Assembly: GCA_945865645.1 (NCBI GenBank)
Contig: CAMBEI010000017.1
Span: 1-42,865, forward strand
Source of the DNA: Chitinophaga pinensis
GTDB taxonomy: Bacteria; Bacteroidota; Bacteroidia; Chitinophagales; Chitinophagaceae
Reading direction: 5' to 3'
Length of the DNA: 42,865 nucleotides
In this document: positions 1-8,679 of the stretch, piece after piece
How positions within the stretch are numbered: the first letter of the stretch is position 1
Layout of the letters: every line of letters starts with the position of its first letter
Notes under the pieces: model-generated
What the model was told of the DNA's origin: nothing
Databases searched by the model: none
The model's input: the letters and a program-made list of their open reading frames with translations, nothing else
Position numbers and translations under genes: made by a program

Positions 1-1
1 A

Positions 2-3000
2 GCTGAAGGAGAAAATGAATTTAAATGGTGGCTTAATATTTTTCAGGAGGATTATTATGTAGAATTACAACGTCATGGAATACCTGATCAGGATAAAGTA
101 AATGAAGTTTTACTGAGGTTTGCAAAAAAATACGATGTAAAAGTTATTGCCAGCAACGATTCGCATTATGTAGATCAAAAAGATTTTAATGCCCATGACA
201 TTTTGCTTTGCATAAATACCGGTGAGAAACTGAGTACCCCTGCCTTACGGGAATTTACCGATGATGATGTTTTTGATAAAAACAAACGCTTTGCTTTTCC
301 TAACGATCAGTTTTATTTGAAAACTGGTGCCGAAATGAGCAAAATTTTTGAAGATTTACCTGAAGCTATTGATAATACTAATGAAATTGTAGATAAGGTT
401 GAACTTCTAAACTTAAAAAGAGATGTACTACTACCTCATTTTACAGTGCCAGTAAATTTTAAAACACAGGATGAATACTTGGCCAATTTAACTTGGGCAG
501 GTGCAAAAAATAGGTATAAAATTCTGACTCCCGAAACAGAAGAACGAATAAGATTTGAATTGGGTATTATTGAAAAAATGGGTTTTGCAGGTTACTTTTT
601 AATTGTTGAGGATTTTATTAAAGCTGGACGCGAAATGGATGTTTTTATCGGTCCTGGGCGTGGTTCTGCAGCTGGAAGTGCGGTTGCTTATTGTATTGGA
701 ATAACTAACATTGACCCGATTAAATATAATTTACTTTTTGAGCGATTTTTAAATCCAGAACGTAAATCTATGCCGGATATAGACACGGATTTTGATGACG
801 AAGGCAGGCAGAAAGTTTTGGATTATGTGGTTAAAAAATATGGAAAAAATCAGGTAGCACAAATCATTACTTATGGTACCATGGCTGCAAAATCAAGTAT
901 AGCCGATGTTTCAAGAGTAATGGATTTACCTTTGACCGAAAGTAGGGCTATATCAAAACTAGTTCCAGAAAAACCAGGTATTAATCTTAAAAGATTATTG
1001 CACGCCCCCTTCACCATTAAAGATGCTAAAGAAGGTGAAATTTCACTAGAAGAAAAAGAACAACTTCAGTCAGCAGATTTTGAAAATGTAAAAAAATTAA
1101 GAGAGATATATAAAGGAAATGATTTACCCAGTAAGATATTACATGAGGCAGAAACTTTAGAAGGATCAGTCCGTAATACAGGCATTCATGCATCTGCAAT
1201 TATTATTGCACCTAAGGATTTGACCGAATTATTGCCAGTAGCTACATCTAAAGAATCAGATCTTTGGCTTACTCAAATTGAAGGAAACTCTATAGAAGAG
1301 GCAGGTGTAATTAAAATGGACTTTTTGGGATTAAAAACATTGAGTATTTTAAAAACTTCTCTTCTTCTTATTAAAGAAATTCATGGAATTAAGATTGACA
1401 TCAATACTATTCCTTTAGATGATGAAAAAACATACAAGCTATACCAGCAAGGTAATACCAATGCTACATTTATGTTTGAAAGTACAGGTATGCAAAAAAA
1501 TTTACGTGAATTAAAGCCTGATAAATTTGAAGATCTAATTGCCATGAACGCATTGTATCGACCTGGTCCAATGGCCTATTTATCCGAATATATAGATCGC
1601 AAACATGGTAAAAAACAAGTAGTATTTGATTTGGCTGATATGGAAGAATATCTAAAAGAAACTTATGGTATTACTGTTTACCAAGAACAGGTTATGTTAC
1701 TCTCACAAAAACTAGCTGGCTTTAGTAAAGGAGATGCTGATGTTTTGCGTAAAGCCATGGGTAAGAAACAGAAAGGCGTATTGGATAAAATGAAAGTTCA
1801 ATTTTTAGATGGCGCCACAGCAAAAGGATATGCAAAAGAAATTTTGGAAAAAGTATGGACAGATTGGGAGGCCTTTGCAGAATACGCTTTTAACAAATCA
1901 CATTCTACATGTTATGCTTTTGTAGCTTACCAAACTGCTTATTTAAAAGCACACTTTCCAAGCGAATATATGGCAGCTGTATTAAATCATGCTGGCAGTA
2001 TTGATAAAATTACCTTCTTTATGGAAGAATGTAAGCGAATGGGATTAACAGTGCTGGGGCCTGATATTAATGAATCCAACATTGGATTCGCCATAAATAA
2101 AAAAGGAGAAATACGTTTTGGCTTTAGTGGATTAAAAGGTGTAGGTGAGAATGCTATTATAAATATAATAGATGAAAGAAATAAGCATGGCAAATTTATT
2201 TCCATATATGATCTGGCAAAACGGGTTAATCATCGAAATGCGAATAAAAAATCGCTAGAGAGTTTGGTTTACTCAGGTGCTTTTGACTGCTTTAAAGATA
2301 TTACCCGGGCTCAATATTTTTTTCAGCCACCCGGTGATATGCAAGGGTTAGAAAAAATATTAAAATTTGGTTCTGTATTTCAATCTCAAAGTGCAAACAC
2401 TGCTAATACACTTTTTGGCGATTTGCAAATGCCTGATATTATCCCACCTAAATTAGCTATTTGCGAGCCATGGCCACTAATTGTACAACTAGATTTTGAG
2501 AAGGATGTTACTGGTATGTACATAAGTGGCCACCCACTTGATAATTATAAGTTTGAGATTCAACATTATAATATTTCACCACTAGCCGATTTTAATGAGT
2601 TTAAACTTACTGTTAATACACACGCAAACCCAGCTATGGGATTTAGACTAGCAGGTCTTATTGTAGATATACAACACAGGTTAACAAAAAAAGGCAAGAA
2701 ATTTGCCGTTTTAAGTGTTGAAGATTACAGCGGCAAAACTGAATTTATGCTATGGAGCGAAGACTGTGTTAAATACAATAATTATCTAGAGAAAGGTTTA
2801 ATTGTGATGATTGAAGGTGCATTTAGACAACGCTATGATGGTCAGCCTTTTGAGTTTGGGTTAAACAAATTACACCTATTGGATACCGTTAAATCTATAC
2901 TAACCAAGCAAGTAATTATTGATGTAGAACCGCAGTTTATAAACAAAGAAATGGTTGAATTTATTGATGCGAATATAAAAGCTAACCCAGGTAAAACTTC

Positions 3001-3142
3001 TTTAAAATTTAATATTATTGATAAGCGAAATAACTTAAAAGTAGGTATGTATAGTTTAGAGAAAAGTATGACAATGAATGACGACTTAGCCTTTTACTTA
3101 AATGAGAATAAAGATATAGAGGTTTATTTAGTGACGGGGTAG
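2..3142 (+). CDS. dnaE: DNA polymerase III subunit alpha (5' end outside window)
   Basis: Replicative polymerase catalytic subunit. The frame is open from base 2, so the first ATG at 203 is internal. The visible 1046 residues start inside the PHP domain (ASNDSHYV near residue 54) and hold the catalytic palm: GPGRGSAAGSAVAY, then PDIDTDFDDEGR with two catalytic aspartates, then KMDFLGLKTL with the third. The finger region (ALYRPGPM, YQEQVM, AFNKSHS) follows. A C-terminal OB-fold (about FRLAGLIVDI to FGLNKLHLL) and the ISGHPLDNY motif are present. About 150-200 N-terminal residues are missing compared with usual DnaE length. No frameshift is seen. It is followed by 176 non-coding bases before trxA, so the two are probably transcribed separately. 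Confidence 0.97.
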   Translation, partial: AEGENEFKWWLNIFQEDYYVELQRHGIPDQDKVNEVLLRFAKKYDVKVIASNDSHYVDQKDFNAHDILLCINTGEKLSTPALREFTDDDVFDKNKRFAFPNDQFYLKTGAEMSKIFEDLPEAIDNTNEIVDKVELLNLKRDVLLPHFTVPVNFKTQDEYLANLTWAGAKNRYKILTPETEERIRFELGIIEKMGFAGYFLIVEDFIKAGREMDVFIGPGRGSAAGSAVAYCIGITNIDPIKYNLLFERFLNPERKSMPDIDTDFDDEGRQKVLDYVVKKYGKNQVAQIITYGTMAAKSSIADVSRVMDLPLTESRAISKLVPEKPGINLKRLLHAPFTIKDAKEGEISLEEKEQLQSADFENVKKLREIYKGNDLPSKILHEAETLEGSVRNTGIHASAIIIAPKDLTELLPVATSKESDLWLTQIEGNSIEEAGVIKMDFLGLKTLSILKTSLLLIKEIHGIKIDINTIPLDDEKTYKLYQQGNTNATFMFESTGMQKNLRELKPDKFEDLIAMNALYRPGPMAYLSEYIDRKHGKKQVVFDLADMEEYLKETYGITVYQEQVMLLSQKLAGFSKGDADVLRKAMGKKQKGVLDKMKVQFLDGATAKGYAKEILEKVWTDWEAFAEYAFNKSHSTCYAFVAYQTAYLKAHFPSEYMAAVLNHAGSIDKITFFMEECKRMGLTVLGPDINESNIGFAINKKGEIRFGFSGLKGVGENAIINIIDERNKHGKFISIYDLAKRVNHRNANKKSLESLVYSGAFDCFKDITRAQYFFQPPGDMQGLEKILKFGSVFQSQSANTANTLFGDLQMPDIIPPKLAICEPWPLIVQLDFEKDVTGMYISGHPLDNYKFEIQHYNISPLADFNEFKLTVNTHANPAMGFRLAGLIVDIQHRLTKKGKKFAVLSVEDYSGKTEFMLWSEDCVKYNNYLEKGLIVMIEGAFRQRYDGQPFEFGLNKLHLLDTVKSILTKQVIIDVEPQFINKEMVEFIDANIKANPGKTSLKFNIIDKRNNLKVGMYSLEKSMTMNDDLAFYLNENKDIEVYLVTG

Positions 3143-3271
3143 ATTAAACAATATACGCTTGTAAAATGAAGTTTAAAATTGGTTATGAATTTTAGAAAGG
3201 TTAATCGATTATTTTTTGTCAGATTCACACCATGTGGATATATACTTACAACATATTTACATAAATGGAAT

Positions 3272-3279
3272 TAACTTTG
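3272..3279 (+). promoter_or_regulatory. Putative -7 element TAACTTTG before trxA
   Basis: It matches the Bacteroidota sigma-A -7 consensus TAnnTTTG, 39 bases before the trxA ATG, in an otherwise non-coding gap. I see no convincing -33 TTTG at the expected spacing. Confidence 0.45.
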
Positions 3280-3318
3280 TACTTTACTATATACTAAATT
3301 TTAAATAAAATAAATATT

Positions 3319-3636
3319 ATGGCTTTAGAATTCACAGACGCAAACTTCAAGGTAGATGTATTAGATTCCGATAAATTATCAGTTATTGATTTTTGGGCAG
3401 AATGGTGCGGCCCCTGCCGTGCAATAGGCCCGGTAATTGAAGAATTGGCTAAAGACTACGAGGGTAAGGTAAATATAGGTAAGGTAAATGTTGATAATAA
3501 TCCACAGATATCGATGAACTATGGTATTACCAGTATCCCGGCGATTCTTTTTGTAAAAGGCGGACAGGTAGTTGATAAATTAGTGGGTGCACAACCTAAG
3601 GCTAATTTTGTTAAAATGATTGAGCAGCATAAATAG
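3319..3636 (+). CDS. trxA: Thioredoxin
   Basis: Small cytoplasmic disulfide reductase of 105 residues, the usual thioredoxin length. The active site WCGPC lies at residues 29-33 in the context FWAEWCGPCR. The cis-proline loop is GITSIPAILF (Pro74) and the C-terminal helix is present. There is no signal peptide, so it is the cytosolic form rather than a TlpA/ResA type. It is a single gene: promoter candidate 40 bases upstream and a hairpin terminator 43 bases downstream, convergent with the permease gene. Confidence 0.96.
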   Translation: MALEFTDANFKVDVLDSDKLSVIDFWAEWCGPCRAIGPVIEELAKDYEGKVNIGKVNVDNNPQISMNYGITSIPAILFVKGGQVVDKLVGAQPKANFVKMIEQHK

Positions 3637-3679
3637 TGTTCACAGATTAGTTGTTTACACAGATTTGTCAGATAATAAG

Positions 3680-3703
3680 AATCCCCTGTTTTAGCAGGGG
3701 ATT
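3680..3703. terminator. Bidirectional hairpin between trxA and the permease gene
   Basis: A perfect 9-bp stem AATCCCCTG / CAGGGGATT with a six-base loop TTTTAG lies between two convergent genes. Neither side carries a strong T-run, so the terminator role rests on stem quality and position. Confidence 0.65.
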
Positions 3704-3732
3704 TGCAATGTAACAATAGTTGAGTTGACTAA

Positions 3733-4989
3733 TTAATGTTGCACGCTCTCTAATGCTTTTGGGTCGTGTTTGTGTTTGAAGAAGATGAGGAATAAGATAC
3801 CTATAATTAGTGCATAAATTGCAAAAACCAGCCAGATACCATGCCAATCCGTTACACCATCAGTTGAAACATAATATTTTCCAATTACGTAACCACTTAT
3901 CTTACTTCCAAGATAAGCTCCTATACCATTTGTCATCATCATAAATAATCCCTGAGCACTTGACCTTATTGAGGAATCTGTAGTTGTTTCTACAAATAAT
4001 GAACCGGAAATATTGAAGAAGTCGAATGCCATTCCGTATATGATACAGGAAAGTACGATCATCCATAATCCTTCTCCCGGATTGCCGTATGCAAAAAGTC
4101 CAAAACGCAATACCCAGGCCAGCATGGAAAACAACATGACTTTTTTTATACCAAATCTTTTAAGAAAAAAAGGAATCGTGATAATAAAAATAGTCTCCGA
4201 TATCTGTGAAATAGACATCACAATTGTAGAGTACTTTACAACGAGGGAATCTGCATATTGCGCCATAGACCCAAAACTGTAAATAAATTGATCCCCGTAC
4301 ATATTAGTCAATTGTAGTGCGGCACCTAGAAACATAGCGAAAATGAAAAATAATGCCATCTTATAATTGGTAAACAATTTAAAAGCATTCAATCCTAGTT
4401 TTTCAAGTAAAGAGGCATTCTCTGAAATACTTTTTGGAGGAGGGCATTTAGGCAAAGTGAAAGAATACATACCAAGAAGTATTGCAGCCGCACCTCCAAT
4501 CATGAATTGAGTTGCATTTATATTACTATTAGTCAGATTCGTTATCCACATAGCTACAATAAACCCTATAGTTCCCCATACACGGATTGGCGGAAATACT
4601 TTGACAACATCATATTTATTATTTTTAAGGATGGTATAGGCTATAGAATTTGAAAGCGAAATGGTAGGCATATAAAAGGTCATTGCACTTAAAATAATAT
4701 AATACAAAGTGTCTGGATCATTAACACTTGGAACATAAAATAGTACTGCCCCGTAAAGGATATGTAAAATGCCATACAATTTTTCTGCATTGATCCATTT
4801 ATCAGCAATAATACCAGTAATAGCAGGCATGAAAATAGAGGCAATTGCAAGTGTAGAGAAAATAGCACCAAATTCAGGAAACGTCCAGCCTTTGGCATTA
4901 ACACAGTAAGTGCCAATAGTAATTAGCCACGCACCCCAAACAAAAAACTGCAAAAAACTCATTATGGTAAGACGAAACTTAATATTCAT
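3733..4989 (-). CDS. NupG-like nucleoside:H+ symporter (MFS)
   Basis: Inner-membrane transporter of 418 residues with about 12 hydrophobic segments. The N-terminus (FLQFFVWGAWLITIGTY) and the loop FPPIRVWGTIGFIVAMW are typical of the nucleoside permease family of the MFS (NupG/XapB type). The likely substrate is nucleosides, but the exact one cannot be read. I chose the ATG at 4989 (MNIKFRLTIMSF). The frame stays open upstream to 5046, but those 19 residues are polar and not family-like. It is divergent from mqnE and convergent with trxA. deoD, which would process imported purine nucleosides, lies 10 kb away and is not co-transcribed. Confidence 0.85.
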   Translation of the reverse strand: MNIKFRLTIMSFLQFFVWGAWLITIGTYCVNAKGWTFPEFGAIFSTLAIASIFMPAITGIIADKWINAEKLYGILHILYGAVLFYVPSVNDPDTLYYIILSAMTFYMPTISLSNSIAYTILKNNKYDVVKVFPPIRVWGTIGFIVAMWITNLTNSNINATQFMIGGAAAILLGMYSFTLPKCPPPKSISENASLLEKLGLNAFKLFTNYKMALFFIFAMFLGAALQLTNMYGDQFIYSFGSMAQYADSLVVKYSTIVMSISQISETIFIITIPFFLKRFGIKKVMLFSMLAWVLRFGLFAYGNPGEGLWMIVLSCIIYGMAFDFFNISGSLFVETTTDSSIRSSAQGLFMMMTNGIGAYLGSKISGYVIGKYYVSTDGVTDWHGIWLVFAIYALIIGILFLIFFKHKHDPKALESVQH

Positions 4990-5112
4990 ATAGCTTGGTT
5001 TAGTTTGAGACTTGGAAGATATACATTTATTGAACACACAAAACAATCGTGGCCTATTTTTTACTAAGCAGTATTCAACAAAAAATTAGCACTACAACAA
5101 CCATTATCAACG

Positions 5113-5120
5113 TAAATTTG
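5113..5120 (+). promoter_or_regulatory. Putative -7 element TAAATTTG before mqnE
   Basis: Exact TAnnTTTG match ending 14 bases before the chosen ATG (5135). If used, the mRNA leader would be only about 10 bases. Confidence 0.5.
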
Positions 5121-5134
5121 TAAAAATTTTTGTG

Positions 5135-6274
5135 ATGAATGAGTCTATTGATATTTTGATTGATGCTCTAGCAGATGAGGGTCTTAAAAGCATTGCCAGA
5201 AAAGTAAAAGATGGCAAGCGTATTACCGATGAAGAGTGTCTGTTGCTTTTTGAAAAAGGCAGCTTGGCCTTTGTTGGCTCTTTGGCCAATTTTATTAGAG
5301 AAAGATTACATGGTGATAAAACCTATTTTAACCGCAATTTTCATATAGAGCCAACCAACGTGTGTGTGTTTAGTTGCGAATTTTGTTCCTACTCCCGTTT
5401 ATATGCCCATAAAGAAGAAGGCTGGGAAATGAGTATTGATCAGATGTTGGATATGGTGAAGGCCTATGATGGTAAACAGATAACCGAAGTGCATATTGTT
5501 GGAGGGGTACATCCTAAAATGAATATGGCTTATTTTATTGAGTTGATGCAAAAAATAAAAGCACATCGTCCAGATCTGCATGTAAAAGCTTTTACTGCTG
5601 TTGAACTGGATTATATGTTTCGTAAAGCAAAACTTACTACAGAAGAAGGCATGAAGCAATTGCATGATGCGGGGCTAGATAGTTTACCCGGTGGCGGAGC
5701 AGAAATTTTTCATCCAGAAATAAGAGCGCAAATTTGCGCAGATAAAGTAGATGCAATTGGTTGGCTGGCCATACATGAAGCAGCACATCATTTGGGTATG
5801 TACAGTAATGCCACAATGTTATATGGGCACATAGAAAAATACGAACATCGAATTGACCATATGAGTAGGTTAAGAGAGTTACAAGATAAAACCGGCGGCT
5901 TTAACACCTTCATCCCATTAAAATTCCGTAATCAAGATAATGCTATGAGTTATGTTGTAGAATCTACAATTACAGAAGATATGCGCCTATATGCTATTGC
6001 TAGAATTTATTTAGATAATTTTCCTCACCTTAAGGCATATTGGCCTATGCTAGGACGCCAAAATGCGCAATTGAGTTTATCTTTTGGCGTAAACGATATT
6101 GACGGAACTATTGATGATTCTACAAAAATTTATAGTATGGCTGGTAGTGAAGAACAAACACCAGAAATGAGTACTGAAGAATTAGTTAGATTGATAAAAC
6201 AGGCAAATCGCAAACCTATTGAAAGAGACACTTTATACAATATAGTAAAGGATTACAGCGATTTTAATTTTTAA
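5135..6274 (+). CDS. mqnE: Aminofutalosine synthase MqnE (radical SAM)
   Basis: Radical SAM enzyme of the futalosine menaquinone pathway, joining SAM's adenosyl group to 3-[(1-carboxyvinyl)oxy]benzoate to give 6-amino-6-deoxyfutalosine. The 4Fe-4S ligands are Cys77, Cys81 and Cys84 in EPTNVCVFSCEFCSY. GGVHP (about 123-127) and LPGGGAEIF are typical of the MqnE/MqnC/CofH group, and the CVFSCEFCSY form with about 379 residues favours MqnE. I start at ATG 5135; an in-frame GTG sits directly before it at 5132. The UbiD-family decarboxylase at 32.8-34.6 kb may act in the same pathway. No other mqn gene is adjacent. Confidence 0.92.
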   Translation: MNESIDILIDALADEGLKSIARKVKDGKRITDEECLLLFEKGSLAFVGSLANFIRERLHGDKTYFNRNFHIEPTNVCVFSCEFCSYSRLYAHKEEGWEMSIDQMLDMVKAYDGKQITEVHIVGGVHPKMNMAYFIELMQKIKAHRPDLHVKAFTAVELDYMFRKAKLTTEEGMKQLHDAGLDSLPGGGAEIFHPEIRAQICADKVDAIGWLAIHEAAHHLGMYSNATMLYGHIEKYEHRIDHMSRLRELQDKTGGFNTFIPLKFRNQDNAMSYVVESTITEDMRLYAIARIYLDNFPHLKAYWPMLGRQNAQLSLSFGVNDIDGTIDDSTKIYSMAGSEEQTPEMSTEELVRLIKQANRKPIERDTLYNIVKDYSDFNF

Positions 6275-6589
6275 AAAAGAAATACGGGTAGTGTAAAAAA
6301 CTAATAGGTTACTATTACTTACAAAAAAGCAGAGTAACAATTTATCCTACTTTTTTAATTCATAAATATTAAGATTAAGTACTGTTTTATTATTATACAA
6401 ATAAAAAAGCAACCATAATTAATGAAATATATAAAAGTGTAAGATAACTAACTGCTAGGTAGGCAATGGTTTTCATATGGGTACAGTTTAATAACATCAG
6501 TTAAGCAAGTATGATAACAAACTATAAAAATGCTTAAAATTAAGAAGTAAGGAAAAAAAATTGACATATCTGCAAATCACATAACGTAT
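6275..6589. other. 315-bp gap without an annotated gene
   Basis: AT-rich stretch between mqnE and the convergent oxidoreductase gene. It holds a 27-codon hydrophobic open frame on the minus strand (6393..6476) and one copy of an 18-bp sequence (6302..6319) repeated at 7844..7861. I see no clear terminator or RNA gene. Confidence 0.6.
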
Positions 6590-7945
6590 TTAAAAGTTAT
6601 CATTTAGTGCAAATACAGGCTTTCGGTAAATCCACTGGCCAGCAGTAAAATCGGGAAAATCTACGGTTTCGTTTCCCATAATAATTGATTGCTCACTTAA
6701 TGGAGTTATCGCACTCCAAGTTGCTGCATCATATACATCAAGTGGTGTGGGTATATTTTGTTTAGCCGATTCTATAAAGGCATGAATAACATAAAAATCC
6801 ATTCCACCGTGTCCAGATCCAGCGGCTTCTTTACTCCATCTAACCCATAAGGGATGATCATATTTATCTAACCAACTCTGTGCATTTTCCCATTGATGGG
6901 GCTTTGGAGATTTACCTTCAATATAAATAGCTTTATTTACATCCATCCATAGTCCTTCTGTGCCTTGTACCCTAAAGCCCAATGAGTAAGGCCTTGGTAA
7001 ACTAGTATCATGTTGCAATAATATTGTTTCCCCATTGGCACAACCAATAGATGTAGTGACTACATCGCCAAGTTTAAAATTAATTTTAGCATTAGGGTGA
7101 TTTTCTCCGCAAGTTTTTAATACATGCTTATGCAGTCCTCGTGATTTAGAAGAAAATGAACAAAGATTAGTAAATCGATTTCCACGATTAATATTAATAT
7201 AATTAGCAATTGGGCCAATGCCATGTGTAGGATAAACATCTCCATTGCGTCGAATAGTATGTTCCGTACGCCATTTAGCTTCCGAATATCCTTTTTGATT
7301 TATTTCGCAACCCCCACCATAAGGATGAATGCCGTCATTAAATTTAACTTCACGTAAATCGTGTTGATAACCGCCTTGAAGGTGTATAATTTCACCAAAC
7401 AGCCCTTGTCTAACCATATTTAACACCGCCATTACATCTCTGCGATAGCAAACATTTTCTAACATCATTACATTTGCCTTACATTTTTCGGCAGCCTTTA
7501 CCACATCCCAATGATCTTGTAATGTAATGCCCAGAACTACTTCGCAACCTACATATTTAATACCCGCTTCTAACGAGCCAATAACCATTTCTTTATGCCA
7601 TTCCCAAGGTGTAGCGATAATGATGGCATCAATTTCTTTTATTTCCAACATTTTTTTCCATGCATACTTATCACTAGAAAAAATTTGAGGCATTTTTTTT
7701 CCACTTTTTATTATAGTTTCTTTTGAAGAAGCTATCATCTGATCATCAATATCGCAAATGGCAACAACTTCTACATCATTACGTATTAACAAAAGCTCTA
7801 GGTGATCCTGACCTCTAAGACCAACACCTATAACGGCCATTTTTAATAGGTTACTATTACTACGAGAAAATAAATTAGTGCTAGGCATTAAAGCTATAGA
7901 AGTAGCAGCTATGCTACTATTTTTAATAAAGTTTTTTCTGTTCAT
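6590..7945 (-). CDS. Gfo/Idh/MocA-family protein, GH109-like (possible alpha-N-acetylgalactosaminidase)
   Basis: A 451-residue protein with an exported-type N-terminus followed by an NAD-binding Rossmann fold (GVGLRG at 40-45, then ICDIDD) and a C-terminal Gfo/Idh/MocA domain. The stretch RRNGDVYPTHGIGPIA (YPTH at 238-241), the C-terminal HGGMDF and DVYDAATWSAITPLSEQS are the pattern of GH109 glycosidases, which cleave glycosides through a transient NAD-dependent oxidation. The Tyr and His of YPTH match the residues given catalytic roles in that family. The leader (NRKNFIK, then a hydrophobic run) resembles a Tat signal but has RK instead of RR. Related Bacteroidota proteins act on other sugars, so the substrate is inferred. 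No glycan-utilisation neighbours are present. Confidence 0.8.
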   Translation of the reverse strand: MNRKNFIKNSSIAATSIALMPSTNLFSRSNSNLLKMAVIGVGLRGQDHLELLLIRNDVEVVAICDIDDQMIASSKETIIKSGKKMPQIFSSDKYAWKKMLEIKEIDAIIIATPWEWHKEMVIGSLEAGIKYVGCEVVLGITLQDHWDVVKAAEKCKANVMMLENVCYRRDVMAVLNMVRQGLFGEIIHLQGGYQHDLREVKFNDGIHPYGGGCEINQKGYSEAKWRTEHTIRRNGDVYPTHGIGPIANYININRGNRFTNLCSFSSKSRGLHKHVLKTCGENHPNAKINFKLGDVVTTSIGCANGETILLQHDTSLPRPYSLGFRVQGTEGLWMDVNKAIYIEGKSPKPHQWENAQSWLDKYDHPLWVRWSKEAAGSGHGGMDFYVIHAFIESAKQNIPTPLDVYDAATWSAITPLSEQSIIMGNETVDFPDFTAGQWIYRKPVFALNDNF

Positions 7946-8109
7946 GATAAATAAATAGGTATTATGTAATTGTAAAAATAACTAAGTTAAATACTTTTTA
8001 TGTAACATAAATTATTTTAAAGGTATTCTTTATGAAATCCAATGACATGAATAAATTTTTCATACCTAGGGCTTTTTATTTAAGTGTAAATAAACCTTTT
8101 AATTCCTTT

Positions 8110-8608
8110 TTAATTAAAAATTTTTTGCTTCATTAAAAAAAATTGACCAACTTTATATTCGCGATATTTTGGCACTGTATAATTTATTTTTACAATTGCA
8201 TCTTCGTTTATATCAATTGTTATAATAAAAATATTAGCCACCAAAATATCTCGTAATAGAACAAATTTTATTTCATTACCATTATCATCTAAACTTAGGG
8301 GAATAAAAATAAATATCTTTTTAATAAAAAGAAATAAATTTAAAAATTAGCATAGAATCCGTCACAAACTCTACAATTTCAAATTTTCCGTACTTATGAT
8401 AAATTTTGTATAAAAAATATTGATTATTAGTAAAAAACCATTGGTTAAAACCACTGGGAATGCGTTAATTAAAATGCCACATAAAATAAATAAAAAATAA
8501 CCGAAACTGTTTATCCATTTAAATTTAATATTATTATTAAACCCAAAGAGATATTCCTAAAAAAATAAATGCCAAATAACCTAGCAATTGAGTCAGTATA
8601 TTAATCAT
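8110..8608 (-). pseudogene. Frameshifted YgjV-like membrane protein
   Basis: Three reading frames on the minus strand together spell one protein. Frame one starts at ATG 8608 with a membrane segment (LLGYLAFIFLGISLW) and stops. A second frame continues with KFKWINSFGYFLF and a further hydrophobic stretch (FPVVLTNGFLLIINIFY), then stops. Another frame gives YGKFEIVEFVTDSML. After a further shift the tail reads LSLDDNGNEIKFVLLRD and VPKYREYKVGQFF, ending at the TAA 8110..8112. Order and content fit YgjV-type inner-membrane proteins with a GNAT-like C-terminal extension, recalled from the family and not searched. At least three frame disruptions make a sequencing error unlikely as the sole cause. 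Confidence 0.7.
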
Positions 8609-8647
8609 AGTTTAAAAATTATAATTATAAAAGTATTTAATTATTCT

Positions 8648-8655
8648 TAAATTTG
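8648..8655 (+). promoter_or_regulatory. Putative -7 element TAAATTTG before the mscS-type gene
   Basis: Exact TAnnTTTG match, 24 bases before ATG 8680. The upstream in-frame TTG (8653) lies inside this element, so it cannot be the start if the promoter is real. This decides the start at 8680. Confidence 0.55.
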
Positions 8656-8679
8656 TTAACTATTGAAAATTTAGATATA

